Positions 52,251 through 61,564 of a stretch of 64,000 nucleotides of DNA are shown here, piece after piece. The translations under genes and the position numbers were made by a program. The stretch's first letter is position 1. Every line of letters starts with the position of its first letter. The stretch is from Lysinibacillus_B sp042920265 (lineage in GTDB: Bacteria > Bacillota > Bacilli > Bacillales_A > Planococcaceae): assembly GCF_042920265.1 (NCBI RefSeq), contig NZ_JBDQZI010000003.1, forward strand, positions 186,001-250,000. Reading direction: 5' to 3'. The notes under the pieces were generated by a model that saw nothing but the letters and a program-made list of their open reading frames with translations, made no database searches and was not told the origin of the DNA.

Positions 52251-53960
52251 TTGAATAAGAAAATCATTATCCGTACATTAGAAAAGATAGCATTATACTT
52301 AGAGTTACAAGGAGAAAATCCATTTAAGGTTTCAGCATTTCGCAAAGCAGCCGCTGCACTTGAGGCAGACGAACGTTCTTTAAGTGAAATAGATGATATT
52401 ACAACGATTAAAGGTATTGGAAAAGGAACAGCTGCAGTGATTCATGAATTGATTGAACATGGAAAATCAAGCGTGTTAGAAGAGTTAGAAGAGGCGGTTC
52501 CGAAAGGACTAGTCCCGTTAATGAAATTACCTGGTCTTGGCGGCAAAAAGCTAGCGAAATTATACCAAGAGCTAGGCATTGTCGATGCGGAATCATTAAA
52601 GGTAGCGTGTGAAAAAGGTCATGTGAAAACGCTAGCAGGATTTGGTGCGAAAACGGAAGAGAAGATTTTAAAAGAGCTCGAAAACTTTGGGAAGCGTGCT
52701 GAACGTCTACCGGTTTGGCAATTAGAGCCTGTCGTATTTGAAATTAATGAGCTGCTTGCAAGTCTGCCTGAAGTGCAAAAGTTTTCGGTAGCAGGTAGTT
52801 TTAGACGTGTAGCAGAAACGAGTAAAGATATTGACTTCATTGTAGCAACGGAAGCACATGAAGTTGTACGAGAAGCTATTTTATCACGTCTTGTTACATT
52901 AGAGACAGTAGCAGCAGGTGATACGAAAATTTCCCTCATTTTAGACCGTGAAGAACCGGTGAGTGTCGATTTCCGATTAGTAAAATTACATGAATTTGCG
53001 ACAGCACTACATCATTTCACAGGCTCAAAAGACCATAATGTACGTATGCGTCAACTTGCGAAATCACAAGGGAAGAAAATTAGTGAGTACGGGGTGGAAC
53101 AACCGGATGGTACAATGGCAACATTTGAAACGGAAGACGCCTTTTTCGCTCATTTTGATCTGCCTTTTATTCCGCCAACAGTACGTGAAAGTGGTAATGA
53201 GCTAGAGCGATTAGAGGAATTAGCTGGGCTTGTCCAGCTGGAGGATATTGTAAGTGATTTGCATATGCATACAACATGGTCAGATGGTGCACATTCTGTG
53301 AATGAGATGGGGGAAGCGCTCATTGCACGTGGCTATCATTACGGTGTTATTACAGATCATTCGCAATATTTAAAAGTAGCAAATGGGTTAACACCAGAGC
53401 GTTTAGAGAAACAAAAGCTGGAAATTTTCGCATTTAATGAGGCGCATCCACATTTTCGTTTATACCGTGGGACAGAAATGGACATTTTACCAGATACAAC
53501 GCTAGATTTTGATGATGCAGTTATGCGTGAACTGGATTTTGTCATTGCCTCGATTCATTCTAACTTCTCACAACCGCAAGAGAAAATTATGGAGCGTCTA
53601 TTCAGCGCGGTGAAAAATCCGTATGTGCATATGATTGCACACCCAACTGGTCGGATTATTGGACAGCGTAGCGGTTACGAGCCAGATGTCCCACAGCTGA
53701 TTGAGTGGGCAGCAGCGTATGGTAAAATATTAGAGTTGAATGCCAATCCATACCGGCTCGATTTATGTGTAGAGCATTTGCAAATGGCGATGGAGAAAAA
53801 TGTACCAATTGCCATTAATACAGATGCGCATGCCATCGATCAATTACGCTTTATGGATATTGGTGTTAAATATGCGCAAAAAGCATGGTTGAAAAAAGAG
53901 TTAATCGTAAATACATGGAATATGAATCAATTTGAGGAGTTTATCCGTAAACATAAATAA
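52251..53960 (+). CDS. polX: DNA polymerase X
   Basis: Repair polymerase of 569 residues. N-terminal family X part with two HhH motifs (IKGIGKGTAAV, LPGLGGKKLAKLY), catalytic GSFRRVAETSKDIDF and VDFRLV. C-terminal PHP nuclease domain from about 335, with DLHMHTTWSDG, DHSQYLKVANG and NTDAHAIDQL metal ligands, which gives 3'-5' exonuclease activity. Start TTG 52251 follows AGAGGAGG. Confidence 0.95.
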   Translation: MNKKIIIRTLEKIALYLELQGENPFKVSAFRKAAAALEADERSLSEIDDITTIKGIGKGTAAVIHELIEHGKSSVLEELEEAVPKGLVPLMKLPGLGGKKLAKLYQELGIVDAESLKVACEKGHVKTLAGFGAKTEEKILKELENFGKRAERLPVWQLEPVVFEINELLASLPEVQKFSVAGSFRRVAETSKDIDFIVATEAHEVVREAILSRLVTLETVAAGDTKISLILDREEPVSVDFRLVKLHEFATALHHFTGSKDHNVRMRQLAKSQGKKISEYGVEQPDGTMATFETEDAFFAHFDLPFIPPTVRESGNELERLEELAGLVQLEDIVSDLHMHTTWSDGAHSVNEMGEALIARGYHYGVITDHSQYLKVANGLTPERLEKQKLEIFAFNEAHPHFRLYRGTEMDILPDTTLDFDDAVMRELDFVIASIHSNFSQPQEKIMERLFSAVKNPYVHMIAHPTGRIIGQRSGYEPDVPQLIEWAAAYGKILELNANPYRLDLCVEHLQMAMEKNVPIAINTDAHAIDQLRFMDIGVKYAQKAWLKKELIVNTWNMNQFEEFIRKHK

Positions 53961-53983
53961 TTTGAGTTTTGGAGGTGTTGTTC

Positions 53984-56353
53984 ATGATCGCACAACGCGC
54001 ATTGAAAACACTAGAGTTTGATAAAGTACGTCAGCAGGTGGCAACCTTCTGTACGTCTTCTATTGGGAAGCGTGCAATCGAGGAGTTAGTACCTGAAACG
54101 GATTTTCATACAGTCGTTGCCTTATTAGAAGAAATGGACGAGGGGCTAGCTATCCTTCGTGTGAAAGGCGATGTACCAATGGGCGGCATTTTTGATGTGC
54201 GCCCACATGCAAAGCGTGCACAAATTGGTGGGATGCTTAGCCCAATGGAATTAATGGAAATTGCGAGTACGATTCGAGCAAGTCGCATTTTACGCAATTT
54301 TATTGAAGACATTGAATCAGAAGATACAATCCAAATTCCACACTTTGTAGAACGTAAAGAGCAGATGCCTGTATTAACAGCATTACAACATGAAATCAAT
54401 GATTGCATCGATGAAAATGGCGCAGTTTTGGATTCCGCAAGCTCAGCGTTACGTTCCATTCGTCAATCATTACGTGCGGAAGAAGCAAAAGTTCGCCAAA
54501 AATTAGAAAGCTTAATTCGTGGTTCGAATGCAGCGAAAATGCTGTCAGACGCTATTATTACGATTCGTAACGATCGATTTGTTATTCCCGTAAAACAAGA
54601 ATACCGCGGTCATTACGGTGGGATTGTTCATGACCAATCTTCCTCTGGTCAAACGCTTTTTATTGAACCAGATGCTGTTGTACAAGCAAACAACGAAGTA
54701 CAGCGTTTAAAAGTAAAAGAGCAAGCAGAAATTGAGCGCATTTTACTTGAACTTTCTGTAAAGGTACAAGAAGTAGCACATGATTTATTTGTATTAGTCG
54801 GCTTACTCGGTGAAATTGATGTAATTTTAGCAAAAGGGAAATATGGTCGAGCACATAAATGTACGATGCCGAAAATGAACGAACAAGGCTATACGCGTTT
54901 AGTGCGTGCACGTCATCCATTATTACCAATAGAAGAAGCCGTACCCAATACGATTGAATTTGGTCGAGAGGTAACAGCGATTGTTATTACAGGTCCTAAT
55001 ACAGGTGGTAAGACGGTTACATTAAAAACAGTTGGTTTATGTACAATTATGGCACAGTCTGGTTTACCAGTACCGGCACTAGATGGTTCAGAGCTTGCTG
55101 TTTTTGAACAAATCTTTGCAGATATTGGGGATGAACAATCGATTGAACAATCGCTATCTACATTTTCCTCTCATATGGTGAATATTGTTGATATTTTAGC
55201 GAAGTTTGATGATAAATCACTTGTATTATTTGATGAGCTTGGCGCTGGTACAGATCCACAAGAAGGGGCAGCACTCGCAATTTCCATTTTAGATGAAGTG
55301 GTAGGACGTGGTGCACGGGTAATGGCAACGACGCACTATCCAGAGTTAAAAGCGTATGGCTACAATCGTCCAAGTGTTGTCAACGCATCGGTCGAGTTTG
55401 ATGTGGAGACACTTAGTCCGACATACCGCTTATTAATCGGTGTACCAGGTCGTTCAAATGCGTTTGAAATTTCGAAGCGACTCGGGTTAAATGAGCACAT
55501 TATTACGCAAGCAAAATCATTTACAGGTACAGATCGGCATGAAGTAGAATCCATGATTGCTTCCTTAGAAGAAAGCCGCCTTCGTTCAGAGCGAGAGGCA
55601 GATGAGGCGCATGCCTTATTAGAAGAGGCACAGGGCATTCGTGCGCAGCTAGAGGAACGCTTACGTACGTATGATGAGAAAAAAGAAAGCCTAGAGAAAA
55701 AAGCAAAAGACAAGGCACGCCGAATCGTGGATGAAGCAAAAGCAGAAGCAGAAAAAATTATTGGCGAGCTGCGTGAAATGCAAAAGAATGCAAGTCGCAT
55801 TGTCAAAGAACATGAATTAATTGATGCGAAAAAACGATTAGAGGAAGCTGCACCAAAAGAAGAAAACAAAGTATTGAAAAAGGTAGCAGCAGAACGTGAA
55901 CGAGCACAAAGCTTAAAAGTGGGCGACGAAGTAAAAGTGTTAAGCTATGGCCAAAAGGGGACGCTCCTTGAAAAATCAGGCGATAGTGAATGGGTTGTGC
56001 AAATTGGTATTTTAAAAATGAAACTAGATGAGGCCGATTTACAATATGTGAAGCCTGAAAAAGAGCAAGTCACACGTACGGTAGCGAATGTAAAAAATCG
56101 CAATAGTCATGTGAAACTTGAACTCGACCTTCGAGGGGAACGATATGAAGATGCACTTTTACGCACAGAGAAATATTTAGATGATGCACTTTTAGCAAAT
56201 TACCATCGCGTATCGATTATTCACGGGAAAGGAACTGGTGCATTACGTCAAGGGATTCAGCAGTTCTTGAAAACACATAAGCGTGTAAAATCATTCCGTT
56301 ATGGTGAAGCGGGAGAAGGCGGCTTTGGTGTAACCGTAGTCGAATTAAAGTAA
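53984..56353 (+). CDS. mutS2: Endonuclease MutS2
   Basis: A 789-residue MutS-type ATPase. Walker A GPNTGGKTVTL near 335-345, Walker B LVLFDELGAGTDPQEGAAL, a long charged coiled coil (about 515-635), then the Smr nuclease domain from about 715 with LDLRGERYEDA and HGKGTGALRQG. In B. subtilis MutS2 acts on recombination intermediates and collided ribosomes. ATG 53984 follows GGAGGTG; TTG 53969 would include the SD itself. Just after polX, as in B. subtilis. Confidence 0.96.
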   Translation: MIAQRALKTLEFDKVRQQVATFCTSSIGKRAIEELVPETDFHTVVALLEEMDEGLAILRVKGDVPMGGIFDVRPHAKRAQIGGMLSPMELMEIASTIRASRILRNFIEDIESEDTIQIPHFVERKEQMPVLTALQHEINDCIDENGAVLDSASSALRSIRQSLRAEEAKVRQKLESLIRGSNAAKMLSDAIITIRNDRFVIPVKQEYRGHYGGIVHDQSSSGQTLFIEPDAVVQANNEVQRLKVKEQAEIERILLELSVKVQEVAHDLFVLVGLLGEIDVILAKGKYGRAHKCTMPKMNEQGYTRLVRARHPLLPIEEAVPNTIEFGREVTAIVITGPNTGGKTVTLKTVGLCTIMAQSGLPVPALDGSELAVFEQIFADIGDEQSIEQSLSTFSSHMVNIVDILAKFDDKSLVLFDELGAGTDPQEGAALAISILDEVVGRGARVMATTHYPELKAYGYNRPSVVNASVEFDVETLSPTYRLLIGVPGRSNAFEISKRLGLNEHIITQAKSFTGTDRHEVESMIASLEESRLRSEREADEAHALLEEAQGIRAQLEERLRTYDEKKESLEKKAKDKARRIVDEAKAEAEKIIGELREMQKNASRIVKEHELIDAKKRLEEAAPKEENKVLKKVAAERERAQSLKVGDEVKVLSYGQKGTLLEKSGDSEWVVQIGILKMKLDEADLQYVKPEKEQVTRTVANVKNRNSHVKLELDLRGERYEDALLRTEKYLDDALLANYHRVSIIHGKGTGALRQGIQQFLKTHKRVKSFRYGEAGEGGFGVTVVELK

Positions 56354-56366
56354 AAGGGGAGATTAG

Positions 56367-56780
56367 ATGCTTGGTTCATCATTTTGGCAAAACCCTTTAG
56401 TTGAAACTGCCGGTTATTTTAGTGTAGTTGTTCTTTGTTTAGTTGTGGCAATGGTGTTATTTGAAGTCGTGACGAAATATAAAAATTGGCAAGAAATTAA
56501 AAACGGGAATGTTGCTGTAGCGCTTGCAACAGGCGGGAAAATTTTAGGGGTATGTAATATTTTTCGCTATTCCATTGAACGCCATTCCACACTTTTAGAA
56601 ATGATTGGTTGGGGTTTATATGGGTTTGTATTATTGATTTTTGCATATATTTTATTTGAATTTTTAACGCCGAGCTTTAAAATTGATGAAGAAATTGAAA
56701 AGGACAATCGCTCTGTTGGATTTATTTCATTTACCATTTCATTAGGGTTGTCATTCATCATTGGCGCAAGCATTTTGTAG
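56367..56780 (+). CDS. yshE: DUF350/UPF0719 membrane protein (YshE)
   Basis: A 137-residue protein with four hydrophobic helices and the family text EIKNGNVAVALATGGKILGV, repeated in spirit by the second pair of helices (GLSFIIGASIL). Function unknown. SD AAAGGGGAG, 13 bases after mutS2. The B. subtilis gene is at the same place. Confidence 0.88.
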   Translation: MLGSSFWQNPLVETAGYFSVVVLCLVVAMVLFEVVTKYKNWQEIKNGNVAVALATGGKILGVCNIFRYSIERHSTLLEMIGWGLYGFVLLIFAYILFEFLTPSFKIDEEIEKDNRSVGFISFTISLGLSFIIGASIL

Positions 56781-56791
56781 GAGAAGAAAAA

Positions 56792-56872
56792 ATGGAAACA
56801 TTATCAAAAGTATTAATCGTTGTGTGTATTCTTTTTGTAGTCATTGGGGTTTATTATTTAGTAAATGTATAA
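56792..56872 (+). CDS. 26-residue single-helix membrane peptide
   Basis: ATG 56792 follows GGAG (GGAGAAGAAAAA) and opens 26 codons: METLSKVLIVVCILF, then VVIGVYYLVNV. Nearly all of it is one hydrophobic helix. It starts 12 bases after yshE and before that unit's terminator, so it is probably the last gene of polX-mutS2-yshE. Too short for usual gene finders. No family known to me; possible partner of YshE. Confidence 0.65.
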   Translation: METLSKVLIVVCILFVVIGVYYLVNV

Positions 56873-56879
56873 GCAGCAG

Positions 56880-56918
56880 ACTAGTAGGTGACATTTATTT
56901 CATCTACTAGTTTTTTTG
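56880..56918 (+). terminator. Terminator of polX-mutS2-yshE
   Basis: Twelve-pair stem ACTAGTAGGTGA/TCATCTACTAGT (one G-T pair), then eight T. Confidence 0.9.
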
Positions 56919-56952
56919 TTTTTAGTTATATGGGTGGTGAACGAAAAATAGC

Positions 56953-57099
56953 AGGTGTGTTTATTATACAAATAGTAGTAGATGGTAAGTGTGCTTTTTT
57001 AGTGGAATGGTTGATAAAGGATACTTGCGCGTTGATTGGAGCGGAGGCGACTCGACTCTAGCAGGAAAAGAAAGCGAGTCAGTCCTAGTGGCAATCAAC
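56953..57099 (+). repeat. Nested-palindrome repeat, copy E (right end missing)
   Basis: Left end AGGTGTGTTTATTATAC, inner left end GTTGATTGGAGCGGAGGC, shortened core AAAGCGAGTCAGTCC and inner right end GGCAATCAAC. Instead of its outer right end, copy F begins 18 bases later. Confidence 0.75.
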
Positions 57100-57116
57100 A
57101 TATCTGAAAAAATATT

Positions 57117-57371
57117 AGGTATGTTGATTATCAAAATATTTCCTGTATAGAAGCGTGGTTTTTTAGCAAAACGTGATCAAAAATGACTTGCCAGTTGATT
57201 GAAGCGGAATCGGCGAGACTCCTACGGGAATAGCATGAGCTGAAGACCCCGCAGGAGTGAGGTACGAGCGACGAGGAGGCTGAGGCCATGCCCGTGGAAA
57301 GCGAGCCGAATGGAGCGGAAATCAACGTTTCATAAGACTGTATTAATAATAAAAGGTAAATCAACACGCTT
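57117..57371 (+). repeat. Nested-palindrome repeat, copy F
   Basis: Outer ends AGGTATGTTGATTATC and AGGTAAATCAACACG; inner ends GTTGATTGAAGCGG and GGAGCGGAAATCAAC. The core has ACTCCTACGGGAATAGC, GACCCCGCAGGAG, ACGAGCGACGAGGAGGC and CCCGTGGAAAGCGAG, and is the closest partner of the reversed copy B. The remaining 200 bases before lcfA hold no gene. Confidence 0.85.
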
Positions 57372-57577
57372 GAAAAAATATATTTCTAAAATAGCATTTC
57401 TAAGTGATGTGCTTCTTTCTATCGTTACTTAAGAAATGTTGTTTAACAAGAGAAAAAATACATATTCGAGCTAAAAATGAAAAATAAAGTAAAAAGTGTT
57501 TGAAACTACTTTCTTTTTTTATTATAATATTAAATAATCAGAAAATTAAAACGTTTGATTTGAGGGGAGAGAGGTTA

Positions 57578-59272
57578 ATGACAGAGAGGGTATGGTTACA
57601 AAAGTATCCAGTACAAATTCCGCACGACATTGAAATCCCTGAAATTCCAGTTCAGCAATTTTTAACAGATGCTTATAAGACAAATTCAAGCAAGGTCGCC
57701 ATTCATTTTTTAGGGAAGGATATCACCTATCAAGAGCTATATGAATCAGCATTAAGGTTTGCAAACTATTTACAAAGCTTAGGGGTGGAAAAGGGAGATC
57801 GTGTAGCAGTGATGCTGCCTAACTGTCCTCAGGCGGTTATTGCGTATTACGGTATTCTGTATGCAGGTGGAATTGTTGTACAGACAAACCCGCTATATAC
57901 AGAGCGTGAATTGCAATATCAGATGGCTGATTCTGGTGCAAAGGTTATTTTAGCTTTGGACATTTTATATCCACGTATTACAAAGGTATTAAAAGAGACA
58001 CAAATTGAAAATGTCATTGTGACAGGGATCAAAGATTATTTACCATTCCCTAAAAACCTTGTTTATCCGTTTATTCAAAAAAAGCAATATGGTTTTAGTG
58101 TGAAAGTAGAGCATAGTGGTATGAATCATTTATTTACAGAAATTATGCGTTCAGCACCATTAAAGGAATTATCTATACCATTTAATTTTGAAGAAGATTT
58201 AGCACTGTTACAATATACAGGTGGAACAACGGGCTTCCCAAAAGGTGTTATGTTAACACATAAAAACTTAGTTGCGAACACGATGATGTGTGATGCGTGG
58301 ATGTACAAATGCCAAGCCGGTCAAGAGACGATTTTGGGCATTCTCCCATTCTTCCACGTTTACGGTATGACAACCGTACTTATTTTAGCAGTTATGACGA
58401 AAAATCGGATGGTATTAATGCCGAAGTTTGATGTAGAGGATACATTAAAAACGATTGATAAACAAAAACCAACATTGTTCCCAGGAGCACCGACAATCTA
58501 TATTGCGTTATTAAATCATCCTGATATTGGAGAATATGATTTATCATCCATTAAAGCTTGTCTAAGTGGTTCGGCGCCGCTACCCGTTGAAATACAAGAA
58601 AAATTTGAAGAGGTTACAGGCGGTAAGCTTGTGGAAGGATATGGATTGACAGAGACTTCCCCAGTCACGCATGCAAACTTCATTTGGGACCATCGTGTAG
58701 TCGGGTCAGTCGGTGTACCTTGGCCAAACACAGATGCAGTCATTTTACTTGCTGGCGAAAGTGAACCATTACGACCTGGTGAAATCGGGGAAATTGCGGT
58801 GAAAGGGCCGCAAGTAATGAAAGGTTATTGGAATCGGCCAGAGGATACAGAGATGACATTTGCCGACGGTTGGTTTTTGACAGGAGATTTAGGGTATATG
58901 GATGAAAACGGTTACTTCTTTGTAGTAGATCGAAAGAAAGATATGATTATTGCAGGTGGATACAATATTTACCCACGTGAAGTAGAAGAAGTACTGTATG
59001 AGCATGATGCGATTCAAGAATGTGTTGTTGCAGGTATTCCAGATCCATATCGTGGTGAAACAGTGAAAGCTTATATTGTATTAAAAGAAGAGCATACTGT
59101 AACGGAAAAAGAGTTAAACGATCATTGTCGCCAAAGTTTAGCAGCATACAAAGTGCCACGTTTATATGAGTTTCGAGATGAACTACCAAAAACAGCAGTA
59201 GGTAAAATATTACGCCGTACATTAGTAGAAGAAGAAAAAGCGAAGTTAACTTTAAACAAAGAAGCAAAATAA
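57578..59272 (+). CDS. lcfA: Long-chain fatty acid-CoA ligase
   Basis: Activates fatty acids for beta-oxidation. The 564-residue ANL-family protein shows the P-loop-like YTGGTTGFPKGVMLTHKNL, GYGLTETSPVTH, and WFLTGDLGYMDENGYFFVVD and DRKKDMIIAGGYNIYPRE in the mobile C-terminal domain; GKILRR holds the catalytic Lys. ATG 57578 follows GAGGGGAG at eight bases; the frame extends back to 57500 with no SD. First gene of the fatty-acid cluster, but no FadR box was found before it. Confidence 0.95.
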   Translation: MTERVWLQKYPVQIPHDIEIPEIPVQQFLTDAYKTNSSKVAIHFLGKDITYQELYESALRFANYLQSLGVEKGDRVAVMLPNCPQAVIAYYGILYAGGIVVQTNPLYTERELQYQMADSGAKVILALDILYPRITKVLKETQIENVIVTGIKDYLPFPKNLVYPFIQKKQYGFSVKVEHSGMNHLFTEIMRSAPLKELSIPFNFEEDLALLQYTGGTTGFPKGVMLTHKNLVANTMMCDAWMYKCQAGQETILGILPFFHVYGMTTVLILAVMTKNRMVLMPKFDVEDTLKTIDKQKPTLFPGAPTIYIALLNHPDIGEYDLSSIKACLSGSAPLPVEIQEKFEEVTGGKLVEGYGLTETSPVTHANFIWDHRVVGSVGVPWPNTDAVILLAGESEPLRPGEIGEIAVKGPQVMKGYWNRPEDTEMTFADGWFLTGDLGYMDENGYFFVVDRKKDMIIAGGYNIYPREVEEVLYEHDAIQECVVAGIPDPYRGETVKAYIVLKEEHTVTEKELNDHCRQSLAAYKVPRLYEFRDELPKTAVGKILRRTLVEEEKAKLTLNKEAK

Positions 59273-59285
59273 TAGAAGCGAGTTG

Positions 59286-59340
59286 TTGACAGATTGATGA
59301 ACAAATTATAATATGAAAATATGAATGAATGGTCATTCAT
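59286..59340 (+). promoter_or_regulatory. fadR promoter with FadR operator
   Basis: TTGACA (59286-59291) is followed by a TATAAT/TAATAT region (59307-59314). ATGAATGAATGGTCATTCAT (59321-59340) is an excellent match to the B. subtilis FadR (YsiA) operator TGAATGA-N4-TCATTCA and lies at the transcription start. Long-chain acyl-CoA should release FadR and open fadR-fadB-etfB-etfA. Confidence 0.85.
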
Positions 59341-59369
59341 GTTTTCATATTTTTTTGGTGGTGAACAAC

Positions 59370-59951
59370 TTGAAACGAGATAAACCCAAATATAAACAGA
59401 TAATCGATGCAGCTGTTATAGCTATTGCAGAAAATGGCTATCACCAAGCACAAGTGTCGAAAATCGCCAAACAAGCTGGTGTTGCAGATGGAACGATTTA
59501 TTTGTACTTCAAAAATAAAGAAGATATACTAATTTCTATATTTAATGAAAAAATGGGGCTTTTCGTAGAGAAATTACAAGATATAATTAAAAGTGGGAAT
59601 AGTTCATCTGAAAAGCTAGCACAGATGATCGAAAACCATTTCGAAGTCTTAGCAAATGATCGTCATTTAGCAACCGTTACCCAATTAGAATTAAGACAGT
59701 CGAATAAAGAACTTCGTCTGAAGATCAATGCGATTCTAAAAGAGTACTTGATGCTTTTAGATCAAATCTTAATTGAGGGTATGCTTTCTGGTGAGTTCAA
59801 CCCGACGATGGATGTCCGTCTTGCACGTCAAATGGTTTTTGGCACAGTAGACGAAATTACAACTACATGGGTCATGAATGAATACCGCTACGATTTGTTA
59901 GCGTTATCACCGAAAGTGGCACAGCTCGTGTTAAATGGGTTAAAAGCTTAA
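59370..59951 (+). CDS. fadR: TetR-type fatty acid degradation repressor FadR
   Basis: A 193-residue TetR-family repressor. The N-terminal HTH reads QIIDAAVIAIAENGYHQAQV, SKIAKQAGVADGTIYLYF, close to B. subtilis FadR; the rest binds long-chain acyl-CoA. TTG 59370 follows GGTGGTG and gives the family N-terminus (M)KRDKPKYKQ. The longer frame from 59325 would start inside the operator and is not likely. Autoregulated. Confidence 0.95.
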   Translation: MKRDKPKYKQIIDAAVIAIAENGYHQAQVSKIAKQAGVADGTIYLYFKNKEDILISIFNEKMGLFVEKLQDIIKSGNSSSEKLAQMIENHFEVLANDRHLATVTQLELRQSNKELRLKINAILKEYLMLLDQILIEGMLSGEFNPTMDVRLARQMVFGTVDEITTTWVMNEYRYDLLALSPKVAQLVLNGLKA

Positions 59952-59967
59952 AAAGGGGTGTGGGAGA

Positions 59968-60741
59968 ATGGAGTTTCTAAGTTGGAAAGTTGATGATGGT
60001 GTAGCTGTAGTATCAATGAGCCGACCACCAGCAAATGCGCTATCTCAAGGCTTAATCAATGAAGTAAATGAATTGCTAGATGCAGTGGAACATGATGAGG
60101 CTGTTCGCGTAATTGTGTTGCACGGTGAAGGGCGCTTTTTCTCAGCAGGAGCGGACATTAAAGAGTTTACAGATGTTCAAACTGGTGAAGAATTCGCAAA
60201 GCTAGCGAAAAATGGGCAATTTGTATTTGAACGTATAGAGACGTTCTCAAAACCAGTCATTGCTGCAATTCATGGCGCTGCACTTGGTGGTGGGCTTGAG
60301 CTAGCAATGAGCTGCCATATGCGCTTTGTTACAGAAAAAGCAAAGCTAGGCTTACCTGAATTACAGTTAGGACTTATTCCAGGTTTTGCAGGAACTCAAC
60401 GTTTACCGCGCTATGTTGGCGTAGCCAAGGCGGCAGAAATGATGTTTACAAGTGATCCAATTTCAGGAGTAGAAGCGGTCCAGTGGGGATTAGCGAACCG
60501 TGCATATTCAGATGAGGACCTACTGCCAACAACGTTAGAAATCGCGAAAAAAATTGCAAAGAAGAGTCCAGTCGCATTGAAAGCAGCAATACATATGCTG
60601 CAATATTCAAAACCTGCATCATTCTTTGAGGGTGTTGCAGCGGAGGCGGAAAGCTTTGGTACAGTATTCGTATCAGCGGATGCTAAAGAAGGTATTCAAG
60701 CATTTATTGAAAAACGCGAGCCAGTATTTAAAGGCAAATAA
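59968..60741 (+). CDS. fadB: Enoyl-CoA hydratase
   Basis: Hydrates trans-2-enoyl-CoA in beta-oxidation. The 257-residue crotonase-fold protein has GRFFSAGADIKEF and HGAALGGGLELAMSC (oxyanion hole), and the two catalytic Glu in LPELQLGLIPG and AAEMMFTSD. SD GGGGTGTGGGAG. Between fadR and etfB, the same as in B. subtilis. Confidence 0.93.
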   Translation: MEFLSWKVDDGVAVVSMSRPPANALSQGLINEVNELLDAVEHDEAVRVIVLHGEGRFFSAGADIKEFTDVQTGEEFAKLAKNGQFVFERIETFSKPVIAAIHGAALGGGLELAMSCHMRFVTEKAKLGLPELQLGLIPGFAGTQRLPRYVGVAKAAEMMFTSDPISGVEAVQWGLANRAYSDEDLLPTTLEIAKKIAKKSPVALKAAIHMLQYSKPASFFEGVAAEAESFGTVFVSADAKEGIQAFIEKREPVFKGK

Positions 60742-60765
60742 ATCAGCTTTCAGGAGGTCTGTAAA

Positions 60766-61539
60766 ATGAATATTTATGTATTAGTAAAACGCACGTTTGA
60801 CACAGAAGAAAAAATTGTTGTTTCAAATGGTAAAATTCAAGAAGATGGTGCTGAGTTCATCATCAACCCATACGATGAATATGCAATTGAAGAAGCAATT
60901 CAAAAACGTGATGCGCTAGGCGGTAAAGTAACAGTCGTTACAATCGGTGGCGAGGATGCTGAAAAGCAACTTCGTACAGCATTAGCAATGGGCGCTGATG
61001 AAGCGGTATTAATTAATACAGAAGATGATTTAGATGAGCTAGACCAATACTCTACAGCTTACATTCTAGCAGAGTATTTAAAAGATAAAGAGGCAGATTT
61101 AATTTTAGCTGGTAACGTAGCAATCGATGGTGGTTCTGGTCAAGTAGGCCCACGTTTAGCAGATTTACTAGGCATTAACTATGTAACAACAATTACAAGC
61201 CTAGAAATCGATGGCGGAACAGTAAAAATTGTACGTGACATTGAAGGAGATTCGGAAGTACTTGAAACTTCTTTACCATTATTAGTAACGGCACAGCAAG
61301 GCTTAAACGAGCCACGCTATCCTTCTTTACCAGGTATTATGAAGGCGAAGAAGAAGCCATTAGCAGAACTTGAGCTAGATGATTTAGATATCGACGAAGA
61401 TGATGTTGAAGTGAAAGTAGAAACAGTTGAAATCTACTTACCACCTCAAAAAGCAGCAGGTCGTATTTTAGAAGGCGATTTACAAGATCAAGTAAAAGAG
61501 CTTGTAAATCTACTTCACACAGAAGCAAAGGTAGTCTAA
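60766..61539 (+). CDS. etfB: Electron transfer flavoprotein beta subunit
   Basis: The AMP-binding subunit of ETF, 257 residues: NIYVLVKRTFDTEEKIVV at the start, ADLILAGNVAIDGGSGQVGP, and the acidic C-terminal region DDLDIDEDDVEV. Takes electrons from acyl-CoA dehydrogenases. SD AGGAGG. 25 bases before etfA. Confidence 0.96.
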   Translation: MNIYVLVKRTFDTEEKIVVSNGKIQEDGAEFIINPYDEYAIEEAIQKRDALGGKVTVVTIGGEDAEKQLRTALAMGADEAVLINTEDDLDELDQYSTAYILAEYLKDKEADLILAGNVAIDGGSGQVGPRLADLLGINYVTTITSLEIDGGTVKIVRDIEGDSEVLETSLPLLVTAQQGLNEPRYPSLPGIMKAKKKPLAELELDDLDIDEDDVEVKVETVEIYLPPQKAAGRILEGDLQDQVKELVNLLHTEAKVV

Positions 61540-61564
61540 TAGACAGGTAATGGAGGGATAATCT

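Noticed and set aside
57131..57367. 78-codon minus-strand frame
   Set aside because: Lies entirely in repeat copy F and shares its sequence with the frame in copy B because of the repeat, not because of coding conservation.
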